A stretch of DNA of 64,000 bases from Pollutimonas nitritireducens (GCF_002849615.1 NZ_PDNV01000007.1:62001-126000), one strand, 5' to 3'; positions 1 to 10,785 are shown, counted from the stretch's first letter. Numbers and translations: made by a program. The notes: generated by a model from the letters alone, not told the origin.

Positions 1-311
1 CCATGTTGGGCGCCACCCACGACTTTCAAGTCGGCGCCTTTGGATGACCACGAGGCAGCGTTGGTGAATCCAAGCACACCGGTGTCCAATTGGCCGCCCA
101 CAATGGCCTTGATCAAGTCGGTCCCCGACTTGAACTCGACCAGCTCGACGTCCAGGCCGTGCTTCTTGTAAAACCCGCCTTCGTACGCCGCAATTACCTG
201 GGCGTCGTCCATGACGCGCAGATAGCCGACTTTGAACTTTTCGGCGGCGAAAGCCTGTCCGGCCATGGCCATCACGGCCAGTGCAGGGATCAATAAACGT
301 GATAGCTTCAT
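1..311 (-). CDS. NitT/TauT-family ABC transporter substrate-binding protein (partial, N-terminal part only)
   Basis: Periplasmic binding protein of a NitT/TauT/Ssu-type importer (nitrate, taurine, alkanesulfonate, pyrimidine-precursor and similar ligands); the ligand cannot be told. I translated the minus strand directly: it begins MKLSRLLIPALAVMAMAGQA with a clear signal peptide ending in AFA, then continues KFKVGYLRVMDDAQ, a segment with GFYKKHGLDVELVEF, and GGQLDTGVLGFTN. These are the typical N-terminal features of the family (entry into a type II binding fold, first ligand-side loops). About 103 residues are visible and the C-terminal two thirds lie beyond position 1. The start codon overlaps the stop of the upstream ABC ATPase gene by four bases (ATGA), so the two are translationally coupled. 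The permease gene is not in the window and probably follows beyond the edge. Confidence 0.85.
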   Translation of the reverse strand, partial: MKLSRLLIPALAVMAMAGQAFAAEKFKVGYLRVMDDAQVIAAYEGGFYKKHGLDVELVEFKSGTDLIKAIVGGQLDTGVLGFTNAASWSSKGADLKVVGGAQH

Positions 312-1081
312 ACTTCCATTTCCTCGATTAATTTGGCAACGTCATCCTGCTCGGCGTGAATGCCAAGCAGGCCTAGGATTTCCCTGCGCATGGCTGCAAA
401 TTCCGACAGATCATGCGTCTTTTCGTGCCGTGACAGACTGAATTCCTTGAGCACCGTCGCGGGACGGGAACTGAAAACCAGGATGCGGTCAGCCAGGAAC
501 AATGCCTCGTCCACATCATGGGTAACCAGCAATACAGTCGGTCCAGTCTCGCGTATCAGTTGGCGCAACGCATCTTGCAGCGTCATGCGCGTCAGCGCGT
601 CCAGCGCGCCAAATGGCTCGTCAAGCAGCAAGGCTTTGGGATTCGAAATAAAGGCCCGCGCAAGCGCCGCGCGTTGACGCATGCCTCCCGACACCTGGTG
701 GGGAAAGTATGCTTCAAAGCCCTGCAGCTTGACCTTTTTCAGCCATTCGCGCGCCTGTTCGCGTGACTGCTGCTTATTCATGCTCTGAAACTCCAGCGCC
801 AGCGACACGTTCTGTTCCAGCGTCAGCCATGGATACAGCGCGTTTTCCTGGAACATCAGGGTACGTTCAGGATCCGGCCCCAAAATCGGTACACCGTCGA
901 CCAGCATTACACCCGCCGATGGCTTTTCAAGCCCGGCGGCGATATGCAGCAGCGTCGACTTACCGCAACCCGATGGACCGACCAAAGCGACCAGTTCACC
1001 GTCTTGTATGTCGCGGCTGAAGTTCTCAATAACGGGCAAGCCGGAGAACTGTTTGTCTATATTCTTGAAGGACAGCTTCAT
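308..1081 (-). CDS. ABC transporter ATP-binding protein, NitT/TauT (SsuB/TauB) type
   Basis: ATPase subunit, 257 residues, energising the importer whose binding protein follows at once. All nucleotide-binding motifs are visible: Walker [10 protein letters not shown] (residues 35-43), Q-loop glutamine near 78 in LMFQENALYPW, signature SGGMRQR (131-137), Walker B LLLDEP (151-156) followed by the D-loop GALD, and the switch histidine in LLVTHDVDEA (about 188). The length and the FGALDALTR stretch are typical of the SsuB/TauB/NrtD subgroup. It ends in an ATGA overlap with the binding-protein gene. Upstream is a 115-bp gap to the yhaN-like gene on the same strand, so it could have its own promoter or be read from the yhaON-like unit. 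The substrate is unknown. Confidence 0.93.
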   Translation of the reverse strand: MKLSFKNIDKQFSGLPVIENFSRDIQDGELVALVGPSGCGKSTLLHIAAGLEKPSAGVMLVDGVPILGPDPERTLMFQENALYPWLTLEQNVSLALEFQSMNKQQSREQAREWLKKVKLQGFEAYFPHQVSGGMRQRAALARAFISNPKALLLDEPFGALDALTRMTLQDALRQLIRETGPTVLLVTHDVDEALFLADRILVFSSRPATVLKEFSLSRHEKTHDLSEFAAMRREILGLLGIHAEQDDVAKLIEEMEV

Positions 1082-1196
1082 TGCATCTCATATTACGGAT
1101 CGGTTATATCGAACTTTACTAAGCCCGCTAATGTGCCACAAGAACTTTTATCGTCTTTGCTTATGCATGAAAGGAATATAGAACTCGCAGTCCGGA

Positions 1197-4100
1197 TTAC
1201 AGCAATACAAGGTTCATGCCGTCACCAAACACCTTGCGCGCCGTTGGAAGCAAATGATCGTGGTGACTCAGAAAGATGACCTGAGTACTCCGCGACAGGT
1301 CGGCAAGTGCGCGCAGGCCCGCCTCGGCTCGCGCATCGTCGTAATTGATGAATAAGTCGTCAGCGATAAATGGCAACGCTGGGGCCTGTTGCAGGTGGAG
1401 TTCCAGCGCCGCCAGGCGCAATGCCAGGTAAAGCTGATCGCGTGTCCCGTCACTCATGCCGCCAATTCCCACCCGAACCCCATCGCGGCGCAAGCCCTCG
1501 AGCACCATGGGCTCGCGATCGAAGTCGACCGCGAGACGCTCGAAAGAGCCCAAGGTCAGGCTGGAAAACATCGTTCCCGCCCGTGCCAGCATCGGGCCCT
1601 GCTTTTGCTCGCGATAACGATCAATGGACCATCGCAACAGGCGCGCGGCGGTGAACACCTTGATATACCGCTCAGTCACGTCGGCCATGCGCGCCAGCGC
1701 CTCCTGGCGTTGCGACTCGGCTTTGGCTGCAGCGTCGGTACCCGCGATGGCATCGAGCCGTCGAGTTGCATCAGCCAGTTCGACGGCAAGACGGGTCTGC
1801 TCGATCGTACCGGAGTCGATATCGGCATTCAATACATCCAGTTGTGCGATCAATTGCGCGTGATCCACACTTTCAACTTCATCCTGGATCTGCGTCCGGG
1901 TGCAGCCATCACCAATGGTCCAGAGTTCGGCTTGCCCCTTCGTTACCGTTTCCGAGAGCGCTCTATGCCGGTCCGATTGCGCAATCGCCTGTCTCAACTC
2001 GTCTTTGTTGACGACGCCTGCGCGCTCGAACAAAGGACGCAGCCTTGCGCTGGCGGACAGAATCGCTTCGTCGGCCTGTTGCAGTTGCGCCTGAACATCC
2101 TGCAACTCGCGGCGTAAAACCGTTTTCTGTTCCTGGGCTTGACGGGTCGTGTACAGCCTGGTCATCAGGTCACGACTGGCCTGGCCCGGCTCGACGCCCG
2201 CGGGATCGAGATCCAAAGCTTGCAGAAGCCGGGCGGCCATGTTCTGGAAACCCTGCAGTTCGCTGCGCATGACATCCATCTGCTCAACCCGTCTCTGCCG
2301 TATCAACTTGAGCTTGTCCGCGATGGTTTCCATTAAGCCCAAGGCCGCCTGAACTTCCGCTGCCACCCGTTCGCCAGCCAGACCTGCCTCGGCCAGGGCC
2401 GCCGTCCATTCCAGCGTCCACTGCTCCATATCGCCGGCGGCGACGCGACCGGCTTGCTGCAATGCCGCCAATATGGGTTGGGCTTCCGTCAACTGGTCCG
2501 CCAGCGCTGCACGCCTGACGCGGGCGGCTTCGCCTGCATTGATGTATTCGTGGGTCCGCAGGCAACTGACCGTCAGCGTGTCGGTGGTCGATATGGGTAA
2601 TCCCGCTGCATTCATTGCCTTGTGCAGGGCATGGAGCACACCTCTTTGAACGGCCAACACGGATTCGTGTTCTTGCCGCGTCAGGGCTAGCTGCTGCAAC
2701 GCCCCAAGTGCTTTATCCTTTTGTGCCGACCATTCGGGCATGGTGTCCAGGGCCATGCCCGGCACGCCCAGACGGCGGCAGGTGTCGCGCCATGCATCGT
2801 CGAACTCCATCAAACTTGCTTCGACAGAACGGCACAGTTGCCCGGCATAATCCTGTTTTTGCCGCTCCTGTTCGCATAGATGCTGCAGGCTTTGAAGCGC
2901 GGCCGCCTCCTGGGCATTGTCCAGCCGTGCATCGGCCAGCGAATCGGCCCGGACCATGGTCTCCTCGAATGCCGGCGCCCCAGATTCGAGCGATACGGCG
3001 CCATTGCGCAAGGAACGCCACATGCCGTCGCGATGCTCACGCGCTTGGAGAACATCGTCGACCGTAACCGGATGGTGCATTTGCAGATACTGACGTAATG
3101 CCAATTCGCGTTGGCCGACGGCTTCGGATAGTTCGGCAAGCCGGGACCTGGCTGCTTTCACGTCCGATGATAGCTCCTGGCGCTGCGCGAGCAGACGCGC
3201 GAGTGCCTGCGAGGATGGTAACTGCAAGGAAATGAGCCTCGGCACATCATGGAACCATGTCCCTAGCGCTGCCAATGCCTTATCCAGGTCCATCTGCGCC
3301 CTATCTACCGCGACGGCAGCCTTGTCGAGCGCGGCTTGCGGCTCGCCCAGCGCTGTAGCGCGGTCCAGCGCAGCGCGTAATTCAACGGGTACGTCAATGA
3401 CGGGCAACTGATTCAATCTCGCTCGCCACGCTGCGATCTCGGACTCCCGGCTTTGCACGGCGCGATTGGCCACTTGCAAGGCCTGGCGCAGGCCGCCAAG
3501 ATCTCTCAATAGCTGTTCGATGCGCCGACGCACAGGAAGGGGCGGTAACCACGCGTGCATCGCGGCGGGGTCCATGGATTCCGCAGCAGGCCAACCCAAT
3601 TCCAGAGCCGCTTCCACAGCGTCTTTCCATAGCGACGCACATTCCCCCTCGTAACGCTGAATATTTTGCTCATGTGTCGCATATCGATGACGCAGGGTAT
3701 CGAGCGCCTCGATATCAGCGCCCAGCAAGAGCACCTTTTCGTCAATGCTGATGTCCCTGAGAACCGCCACAAGCCTTGCCGCGTGTGCACTATGAGTGCT
3801 CTTTCTTTGCTCGGCCCTGGCCAATTCGATCTCGGCCGACGCAAGAACGTCGGCCGCATCGACTGGCAGCTGGATAACTGTTCCTAGTCTCTGTAGCGAC
3901 CTTTCATGTTCCCCCAGCACGGCCACCGCAGGGGCCAGGCGCCGTATTCTCTCGAGCCGCACCCGTTGCGCGAGCAGCTGCTGCTGTCGCTCCCGCCCTT
4001 CGGTCATTGCCTGCTCCAAGTCCCGCACGCGCCCGTGCGCCTCTGTCCACTCGCGAGCCCGCACGGTTACGTCTTTCAGCGCAGCGTTGGCCCCATCGAG

Positions 4101-4664
4101 TTCTGCTTGCGCCATATACCATAAGCGCTCCTTGGATTTCTTGGGCGACCACAGTAAAGAGGCCTCGGCTTGCAACGCTTCATATACCTTTCCAAGGCTC
4201 GCCACCCCGGCGGCCGCCTGGAACAACACCTGTCCAACGTCATCTTGTGCCTTGAGCATATCGTTGCCGCCACGCACCAGGCGCGGATGGTCCAGACCAA
4301 ACATCTTGTCGAAGAAATCTCCGGTGGCCGTACCCAGATAGGCATCCAGCACGGTGTCGGGAAGAGGCGTGCCGTCGGGTGCACGCAGCGTATTCTTATT
4401 GCCTTTGACGCGCTGAAAATCCAGCCTGCCGCCAGCATGCTCGATGATGGCCTGGAGCCTGAGCTCGCTTTTGGGATGCAGGAAGTCCAGCGTGGTACGT
4501 ATCGGAAAACCGAAAAGCAGATCCGAGAACGCTTGTCTCAGCGTGGATTTTCCGGCTTCGTTGGGGCCGACGATCATGTGAAAATCATGGGCGGCCAAAG
4601 GGAGTTCGATATTCCTGTCGGTAAACCTGCCATAACGTGAAAGTTCCAGATGGTTGAGTCGCAT
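1197..4664 (-). CDS. YhaN-like AAA ATPase (SMC/Rad50/SbcC-related), large subunit of a predicted nuclease complex
   Basis: Large protein of 1155 residues with the architecture of Rad50/SbcC-type ATPases and of the YhaN family. The N-terminal ATPase half starts MRLNHLELSRYGRF and carries Walker A GPNEAGKST (33-41). A very long, Gln/Ala/Leu-rich coiled-coil middle follows (about 170-1000). The C-terminal half has a signature-like GGMSDGTRDQLYLALRLA, a Walker B region LPFIADDLF (about 1097-1105) and a switch histidine in FLSHHDHL. In the Rad50 family the two halves meet to form one ATPase head and the coil acts as a tether. Its neighbour four bases upstream encodes a metallophosphoesterase nuclease, the usual partner. 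The role is probably DNA end or structure processing; in Bacillus the YhaN/YhaO/YhaM set has been linked to DNA replication and repair. It is not SbcC itself: it lacks the zinc-hook CxxC in the coil. Confidence 0.85.
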   Translation of the reverse strand: MRLNHLELSRYGRFTDRNIELPLAAHDFHMIVGPNEAGKSTLRQAFSDLLFGFPIRTTLDFLHPKSELRLQAIIEHAGGRLDFQRVKGNKNTLRAPDGTPLPDTVLDAYLGTATGDFFDKMFGLDHPRLVRGGNDMLKAQDDVGQVLFQAAAGVASLGKVYEALQAEASLLWSPKKSKERLWYMAQAELDGANAALKDVTVRAREWTEAHGRVRDLEQAMTEGRERQQQLLAQRVRLERIRRLAPAVAVLGEHERSLQRLGTVIQLPVDAADVLASAEIELARAEQRKSTHSAHAARLVAVLRDISIDEKVLLLGADIEALDTLRHRYATHEQNIQRYEGECASLWKDAVEAALELGWPAAESMDPAAMHAWLPPLPVRRRIEQLLRDLGGLRQALQVANRAVQSRESEIAAWRARLNQLPVIDVPVELRAALDRATALGEPQAALDKAAVAVDRAQMDLDKALAALGTWFHDVPRLISLQLPSSQALARLLAQRQELSSDVKAARSRLAELSEAVGQRELALRQYLQMHHPVTVDDVLQAREHRDGMWRSLRNGAVSLESGAPAFEETMVRADSLADARLDNAQEAAALQSLQHLCEQERQKQDYAGQLCRSVEASLMEFDDAWRDTCRRLGVPGMALDTMPEWSAQKDKALGALQQLALTRQEHESVLAVQRGVLHALHKAMNAAGLPISTTDTLTVSCLRTHEYINAGEAARVRRAALADQLTEAQPILAALQQAGRVAAGDMEQWTLEWTAALAEAGLAGERVAAEVQAALGLMETIADKLKLIRQRRVEQMDVMRSELQGFQNMAARLLQALDLDPAGVEPGQASRDLMTRLYTTRQAQEQKTVLRRELQDVQAQLQQADEAILSASARLRPLFERAGVVNKDELRQAIAQSDRHRALSETVTKGQAELWTIGDGCTRTQIQDEVESVDHAQLIAQLDVLNADIDSGTIEQTRLAVELADATRRLDAIAGTDAAAKAESQRQEALARMADVTERYIKVFTAARLLRWSIDRYREQKQGPMLARAGTMFSSLTLGSFERLAVDFDREPMVLEGLRRDGVRVGIGGMSDGTRDQLYLALRLAALELHLQQAPALPFIADDLFINYDDARAEAGLRALADLSRSTQVIFLSHHDHLLPTARKVFGDGMNLVLL

Positions 4665-4668
4665 GCCG

Positions 4669-5925
4669 CTATTCTCCCTTTGCCAGATGGGCGACCAGCG
4701 ACGGCCGAATCTCGCCTATCAGCGCGGTGAGATCGCCGCCCTTGATATCGTCGAAATGTGGCACGGCATTTCTCAATTCCAGCGGCACCTTGCCCAGCAG
4801 CCCGCACAAATCGGCGTGCAAGGCCTTCAGAAAAACCGGGTCGTCCTGAGCGCCGGCCAACAAGTCCTGGAGATCGGCCAACGCATCGGCGCGTTCGCGC
4901 AACGATTGGCCATCATCTATCGCATGGGTATCCAGCCGAACCTTTTCCAGCCAGACCCTGTCATTGCCCAGGGCCGCAATCGATGCGAGCACCTCCTGGC
5001 GCAATTGCGCTTCCATACTGAAGAGTTCGCCATGCGCCGCCGTTCTGCCGCTGACGATTACCCGAACAGCCAGCGGTATCGATTCCGTCGTGGCTTCCAC
5101 CAAGCCTTCCAGCGCCTGCCCTATGGTGCGCGCCACGTCCTCAAAATTTGAACAGCCGGCCACATCGACATCAAGCCGGTGCCAACGCAAGACATCCACA
5201 TAGACACGTTGTACATCCAACGCGCCCGACGGCCCAGATTCGACCAGTACGGCGCCGCGGGGACCTGTTTCCCGGATATGGCGCCCCTGCAAATTGCCGG
5301 GGAAGACCACGAGGGAATCGCCACGCCACAAGGCGTATTCGTGCACGTGTCCTAAAGCCCAGTAGTCGTAGCCCTTGGCATGCAGTTCGGCAAGGCTGCA
5401 AGGTGCGTAGGTGGCATGCATGGCATTGCCCTCAAGAGCCGTGTGCAGAACCCCGATATTGATCAGGCCTGGCACAGCGTCCGGATAGGTGCCAGCCAGG
5501 TTCTCCAGCGTGGCGGCATCCTTGAAGCTGCGGCCATGCAGCACAACTCCCAGGGAGTCCAGACGAAAACTGCTAGGCTTTCGGCTCTCGAACACAGAAA
5601 CGTTTCTGGGCAGCAATAATTTGCGCGTCATCTCGCTTTCCGCGTCGTGGTTCCCATGAAGCAGGTAAACAGGAATATGGGCTTTGTCCAGCCGCCCCAT
5701 CTCCTTCACAAAATAAAGCCCAGTGTTGTAGTCCTTCCAATTGCCGTCATAAAGATCCCCTGCAATCACCATGAAGTCCACCTGTTCGTCGATTGCGAGG
5801 CTGACCAGGTTGGTGAACGCGTCGCGCGTTGCCGTGCGCAATCTTTCGACCGGGGCATCGGCATAGGAGCTCAAGCCGGTAAGGGGGCTGTCCAGATGTA
5901 TATCCGCGGCATGGATGAATCTCAC
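4669..5925 (-). CDS. YhaO-like metallophosphoesterase, Mre11/SbcD-type exonuclease
   Basis: Calcineurin-like phosphoesterase of 418 residues, predicted Mn-dependent DNA nuclease partner of the YhaN-like ATPase just downstream (4-bp gap, same strand). Metal-binding motifs appear in the canonical order: DIH in RFIHAADIHLDSPL close to the N-terminus, GD in VIAGDLYDG, GNHD in LLHGNHDAES, and GHVHEYAL. I chose the GTG at 5923-5925: it places the family's usual first residues (VRFIHAADIHLD) at the very N-terminus and has AAGGA seven bases upstream. An ATG start 30 codons further upstream gives a cysteine-rich leader unlike the family. The C-terminal 150 residues resemble the capping domain of YhaO-type proteins rather than SbcD. 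A chemoreceptor gene is divergent, 183 bp away. Confidence 0.85.
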   Translation of the reverse strand: MRFIHAADIHLDSPLTGLSSYADAPVERLRTATRDAFTNLVSLAIDEQVDFMVIAGDLYDGNWKDYNTGLYFVKEMGRLDKAHIPVYLLHGNHDAESEMTRKLLLPRNVSVFESRKPSSFRLDSLGVVLHGRSFKDAATLENLAGTYPDAVPGLINIGVLHTALEGNAMHATYAPCSLAELHAKGYDYWALGHVHEYALWRGDSLVVFPGNLQGRHIRETGPRGAVLVESGPSGALDVQRVYVDVLRWHRLDVDVAGCSNFEDVARTIGQALEGLVEATTESIPLAVRVIVSGRTAAHGELFSMEAQLRQEVLASIAALGNDRVWLEKVRLDTHAIDDGQSLRERADALADLQDLLAGAQDDPVFLKALHADLCGLLGKVPLELRNAVPHFDDIKGGDLTALIGEIRPSLVAHLAKGE

Positions 5926-6108
5926 GTATGTTTCCTTCTGTGGATGAATGAACCGACGAGGAAAACAGTAGCATGCCGCCAAACATGTCGTTTGCTTCCT
6001 GTCACATACCTGCAATGATGCACTGCAATAATTCGCCGACCACGAACAGCCTGGCCGCGGCGTAAGCGTCCAGGCTGCACAAAAACCGGACAGCCAAGAA
6101 AAGCAGAT

Positions 6109-7815
6109 ATGTCGAATTTCTTCTCACTAAAAAAAAGCTTTATTTTCTTCCTCGCCGTCTTGACGTTATTGTCGCTGCTGGTCCTAAGCGCCCTCTATAA
6201 CCTGGCTCGAAGCGCGGACAAGGTGAAAGAAATAGAAGGATTGCGCTATGCGGCCACCGAACTGGCTACTGAATACAAGACAATCACCCGCGCCATGACC
6301 CGGGATGTCATGGCGTTCGTGGCGACCGAGCAGCCCGAGTTCCAGGAAAGCTATATGCATCATGCGGCTATCCTGCGCGGCGAGGCTACCAACGATCGGG
6401 GCACTCAACAATCCATGATCGAACGCTTCCAATCGGCGGGATTCACGAGCGCCGAGATGAGCAAGCTGGAATCGGCGCTTGCGCAAAGTGCCGGATTGGC
6501 CAAAACCGAGATAGAAGCGATAAGCACGGCCAGCGGCCAATTCGATGATGGACATGGCGGCATCAAGGTGGCGCTGCCGAACGCACTGATGGCCAAGGTC
6601 ATGGTCTTTGGTCAACAATACACCGATGCCTCGAACGCCATTGCCCGCACAATAGACGATTTCGACACCATGCAGGCCGAACGCTACGAGCAGGAACTGC
6701 GCCAGGCGGGGGTGGCCAACAAAATGGCCTATCGGGTAGCGGTCCTGAGCATTGCAGTACTGCTGGTGTCGAGCATTCTCGCTCTATGGGCACTCTATCG
6801 GGTTATCAAGCGTCCTCTCGACCAGGGTGTGTGGCTTGCGCGGGAACTCGCAAGCGGAAACCTGAGCGCAGAGATCGGCATCAGCCGGCGCGACGAACTC
6901 GGCGAATTACTCGAAGCACTCAATGGCATAGGACGGGGATTGAATCGCGCCGTGGGCGAGGTACGGGATCGCAGCATGCATATAGCCATTGCCTCACGCC
7001 GTATATCCAGGGGCAATCGAGACTTGTCGCATCGAACCGACGAACAGGCGGCCAACCTGCAGCAAACGGCGACTGCAATGGAACAACTGAACGTCACAGT
7101 AAAGCAGAATGCCGACCATGCGCAGCACGCCTGGCAACTCGGCAACCAGGCGGCCGGGTGCGCGGCGCGTGGAAGCACTACCATGCAGATCGCCGTGGAC
7201 ACCATGCAGCAAGTTCGTCGAGGTTCGAGAAAAATGACGGATATCGTCAAGCTCATCAACAGTATCGCCTTCCAGACCAATATCCTCGCACTCAATGCTG
7301 CAGTAGAAGCGGCGCGTGCCGGCCAACAAGGCAAGGGCTTTGCCGTGGTTGCCACGGAGGTTCGAAGCCTGGCGTTGCGGTCTGCCCAGGCATCAAGAGA
7401 TATCGAAGACCTGATAGCGGAGTCGGCCGCGCAGATGGACGCCGGTGCGTCCCTGGTCGACAACGCAGGCAGCTCCATGAATGAAATTGTGCAATCCGTA
7501 CAGCAGGTTCAAGGCATCATGAAAGAAATTGCCGCGGCGTCGCGCGAGCAAGCCAATGGCATGGCGCAGATAGCGCTGGCAGTGGGCCACCTGGACACCA
7601 TCACGCAAGAAAATGTACAGCAAGTACAGCTGGCCGCCCAAGCCACGCTGGCACAACAGGAACAAGCCGATGGTCTGGCCGCGACCGTGGCAAGGTTCAC
7701 TCTTGCGAATGCGTACCACCCTGTGACGGAAGAGCCGCATGCGACAGCGCCCGACGAAAACCCGGCGCGTCGCGACTTCACTCCTTATTCCGGCAATCTG
7801 ACCTATGAAGCGTAA
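6109..7815 (+). CDS. Methyl-accepting chemotaxis protein
   Basis: Transmembrane chemoreceptor of 568 residues that signals through CheW/CheA. Visible parts: a short cytoplasmic N-terminus; membrane segment 1 (about 11-30); a helical periplasmic ligand-binding region of about 175 residues of the four-helix-bundle size; membrane segment 2 (about 208-230); a HAMP domain (about 231-283); and the methyl-accepting signalling domain. The hairpin tip is present as [20 protein letters not shown] (386-405) followed by [15 protein letters not shown]. The C-terminus ends NLTYEA without an NWETF-type pentapeptide, so CheR/CheB docking at the tail is not expected. The ligand cannot be predicted. It stands alone between the divergent yhaO-like gene and the TRAP operon; chemotaxis toward the TRAP substrate is possible but unproven. 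Confidence 0.95.
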   Translation: MSNFFSLKKSFIFFLAVLTLLSLLVLSALYNLARSADKVKEIEGLRYAATELATEYKTITRAMTRDVMAFVATEQPEFQESYMHHAAILRGEATNDRGTQQSMIERFQSAGFTSAEMSKLESALAQSAGLAKTEIEAISTASGQFDDGHGGIKVALPNALMAKVMVFGQQYTDASNAIARTIDDFDTMQAERYEQELRQAGVANKMAYRVAVLSIAVLLVSSILALWALYRVIKRPLDQGVWLARELASGNLSAEIGISRRDELGELLEALNGIGRGLNRAVGEVRDRSMHIAIASRRISRGNRDLSHRTDEQAANLQQTATAMEQLNVTVKQNADHAQHAWQLGNQAAGCAARGSTTMQIAVDTMQQVRRGSRKMTDIVKLINSIAFQTNILALNAAVEAARAGQQGKGFAVVATEVRSLALRSAQASRDIEDLIAESAAQMDAGASLVDNAGSSMNEIVQSVQQVQGIMKEIAAASREQANGMAQIALAVGHLDTITQENVQQVQLAAQATLAQQEQADGLAATVARFTLANAYHPVTEEPHATAPDENPARRDFTPYSGNLTYEA

Positions 7816-7822
7816 CTAATTT

Positions 7823-7851
7823 TTGACATAGTGAATGTAGACCGGTAGAGT
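7823..7851 (+). promoter_or_regulatory. Candidate sigma-70 promoter of the TRAP transporter operon
   Basis: A perfect -35 hexamer TTGACA (7823-7828) is followed after exactly 17 bases by TAGAGT (7846-7851, four of six matches to TATAAT). It lies about 55 bases before the dctP-like start codon and just after the chemoreceptor stop, which fits a separate promoter for the TRAP genes. Confidence 0.5.
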
Positions 7852-7904
7852 TAACGCACAGTCGGCCAGTTCGAGCGGCGATAACTACACGGAGACAGCC
7901 CTAA

Positions 7905-8903
<999 letters not shown>

Positions 8904-8913
8904 ATTCCAGATT

Positions 8914-8935
8914 ACGGCCGTGCCGGCACGGCCGT
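8914..8935 (+). promoter_or_regulatory. Perfect GC-rich stem-loop between dctP-like and dctQ-like genes
   Basis: Eleven-base arms, ACGGCCGTGCC and its exact reverse complement, abut without a loop and are followed by TTTG. It begins ten bases after the binding-protein stop. Such intercistronic hairpins commonly protect the upstream message and reduce read-through, giving more binding protein than permease; that role is inferred here. Confidence 0.75.
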
Positions 8936-8965
8936 TTGCTTACGCCCGACATCCGGAGCAACACG

Positions 8966-9508
8966 ATGAAGAAAGTCTGGTTCGAGCGACTGGAAGAGGG
9001 ATTGATTGCCTTTTTGCTGGCCGCAATGACGCTCGTCACTTTTAGTCAGGTCATAGCGCGCTATGTATTCAATTACAGCTTTGTCTGGGCGCTGGAACTG
9101 ACCACCTTTCTGTTTGGCGGCTTGATCTTCCTCGGGATTTCCTACGGGGTCAGGGTGGGTGCGCATATCGGCGTGGATGCGCTCGTCAAAATCCTGCCGC
9201 CCAAGCTGGCCCATCGCGTCGGGCTGGCAGCTACATTGCTTTGCATTCTGTATAGCGGCATTGTATTTGTCGGCGGTTGGATCTATGTCAGCAAGATGTA
9301 TGACATCGGCATACTGGCTCAGGACATCCCCATTCCGCAATGGATACCCCGTCTGGTCATGCCCGTTGGATTCGGTCTGCTGTTGCTGCGTTTCGGGCAG
9401 GTCATGTACAACATGCTTCGCGGCAAGGATGCCGCGCTGCTTGGCGATGAAGTCGAAGATGCGCTCAAGTATCGCAGCGATGAAGACCTGCCCACGGAGC
9501 AAAAATGA
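8966..9508 (+). CDS. TRAP transporter small permease, DctQ type
   Basis: Small integral membrane subunit, 180 residues from the chosen start MKKVWFERLEEGLIAFLLAA. Four hydrophobic segments are visible, beginning about residues 14, 48, 90 and 125, with the family motif region FSQVIARYVFNYSFVWALELTTFLFGGLIFLG split across the first two helices. I preferred the ATG at 8966 because it is preceded by CGGAGC at a normal distance; an in-frame TTG at 8936 would start inside the stem-loop. It ends in an ATGA overlap with the large permease gene, which is usual for dctQ-dctM pairs. DctQ is required with DctM for transport. Confidence 0.93.
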   Translation: MKKVWFERLEEGLIAFLLAAMTLVTFSQVIARYVFNYSFVWALELTTFLFGGLIFLGISYGVRVGAHIGVDALVKILPPKLAHRVGLAATLLCILYSGIVFVGGWIYVSKMYDIGILAQDIPIPQWIPRLVMPVGFGLLLLRFGQVMYNMLRGKDAALLGDEVEDALKYRSDEDLPTEQK

Positions 9509-10785
9509 CCACTGCCGCTCTCTTCATCATGTTGTTCGCATTCATGTTCATGGGCATGCCGGTGGCCGTGTCACTGGGGCTATCGTCCATACTGACCATC
9601 CTTCTTTTTGGTCATGATTCGCTCGCCTCGCTCTCCCTGAAAATGTTCGAGACGTCGGAACACTTCACCTTGATGGCCATTCCGTTCTTCGTATTGGCGG
9701 GAGCGTTCATGACCACGGGCGGCGTCGCCAAGCGCATGATCCGATTTGCCATTGCAGCAGTCGGCCACCTGCATGGCGGCCTGGCCATTGCATCGGTCCT
9801 CGCGTGCTGCTTGTTTGCCGCCGTTTCGGGCTCGTCACCTGCCACTGTGGTTGCTGTCGGGTCCATTGTCATCGCGGGTATGGTGCGATCGGGCTATCCG
9901 CAAGCCTTCGCCGCCGGCGTCATCTGCAATGCAGGCACGCTGGGCATACTCATTCCGCCCTCCATTGTCATGGTGGTATACGGTGCAGCCACCGAAACGT
10001 CAGTGGGCAAGCTGTTCATGGCTGGTGTCGTGCCAGGTATTTTGCTGGGCCTGCTGCTGATGATTGCCATCTATATCGTCGCCCGGGTCAAGAAGCTGCC
10101 GCGCCAGCCCCGAGCGTCATTGAAAGAAACATTCAGCGCCGCGCGCGATTCCTTCTGGGGCCTGATGCTGATCGTCATCATCCTGGGCGGTATTTACGGC
10201 GGAATCTTCACGCCCACCGAAGCCGCCGCCGTCTCAGCCGTGTATGCCTTTTTCGTTGCGGTTTTCGTGTACCGCGATATTGGAATGCGGCAAGTGCCGG
10301 AAGTGCTTCTGGACGCCTCGAAAGTCACCGTCATGTTGATGTTCATCATCGTGAACGCCCTGCTTTTCGCTCATGTCCTCACCACCGAACGTATCCCGCA
10401 GGCCATCGCCGAACAGATCATTGCATGGGATATGGCCGCCTGGCAGTTTTTAATTGTGGTCAACGTCCTGCTGCTCATTGCCGGCATGTTCATGGAGCCG
10501 ACGGGCATCATACTGATTCTCGCTCCCATATTGTTCCCCATCGCCATGCAATTGGGCATCGACCCGGTCCATCTGGGCATCATCATCGTCGTCAATCTGG
10601 AAATCGGCATGGTCACCCCTCCTATCGGGCTGAACCTTTTCGTTACGGCAGGGATCACCAAAATGTCTATCGGGGAAGTCATGCGTGCAGCCTCGCCATG
10701 GCTGTTGATCTTGCTGAGCTTCCTGGCGTTGATTACATACATCCCCGCCATTTCCTTATGGCTGCCTGAACTTAAAATTTTCTAG
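9505..10785 (+). CDS. TRAP transporter large permease, DctM type
   Basis: Main translocation subunit of 426 residues with about twelve hydrophobic segments. Recognisable family stretches are FMFMGMPVAVSLGLSS at the N-terminus, LMAIPFFVLAGAFMTTGGVAKRMI, AAVSGSSPATVVAVGSIVI, and GTLGILIPPSIVMVVYG. The C-terminal half has GGIYGGIFTPTEAAAVSAVYA and LGIIIVVNLEIGMVTPPIGLNLFV. These mark the IT superfamily substrate- and sodium-binding hairpins. The gene is translationally coupled to dctQ (four-base overlap) and is convergent with the FadR-type regulator that follows, with only 28 bp between the two stop codons and no clear terminator. Confidence 0.95.
   Translation: MTTAALFIMLFAFMFMGMPVAVSLGLSSILTILLFGHDSLASLSLKMFETSEHFTLMAIPFFVLAGAFMTTGGVAKRMIRFAIAAVGHLHGGLAIASVLACCLFAAVSGSSPATVVAVGSIVIAGMVRSGYPQAFAAGVICNAGTLGILIPPSIVMVVYGAATETSVGKLFMAGVVPGILLGLLLMIAIYIVARVKKLPRQPRASLKETFSAARDSFWGLMLIVIILGGIYGGIFTPTEAAAVSAVYAFFVAVFVYRDIGMRQVPEVLLDASKVTVMLMFIIVNALLFAHVLTTERIPQAIAEQIIAWDMAAWQFLIVVNVLLLIAGMFMEPTGIILILAPILFPIAMQLGIDPVHLGIIIVVNLEIGMVTPPIGLNLFVTAGITKMSIGEVMRAASPWLLILLSFLALITYIPAISLWLPELKIF

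Noticed and set aside
1082-1196. Promoter for the NitT/TauT genes (TTGTGG, 17 bases, TAAAGT on the minus strand)
   Set aside because: The match to the consensus is only moderate and several equally weak pairs exist in this AT-rich gap.
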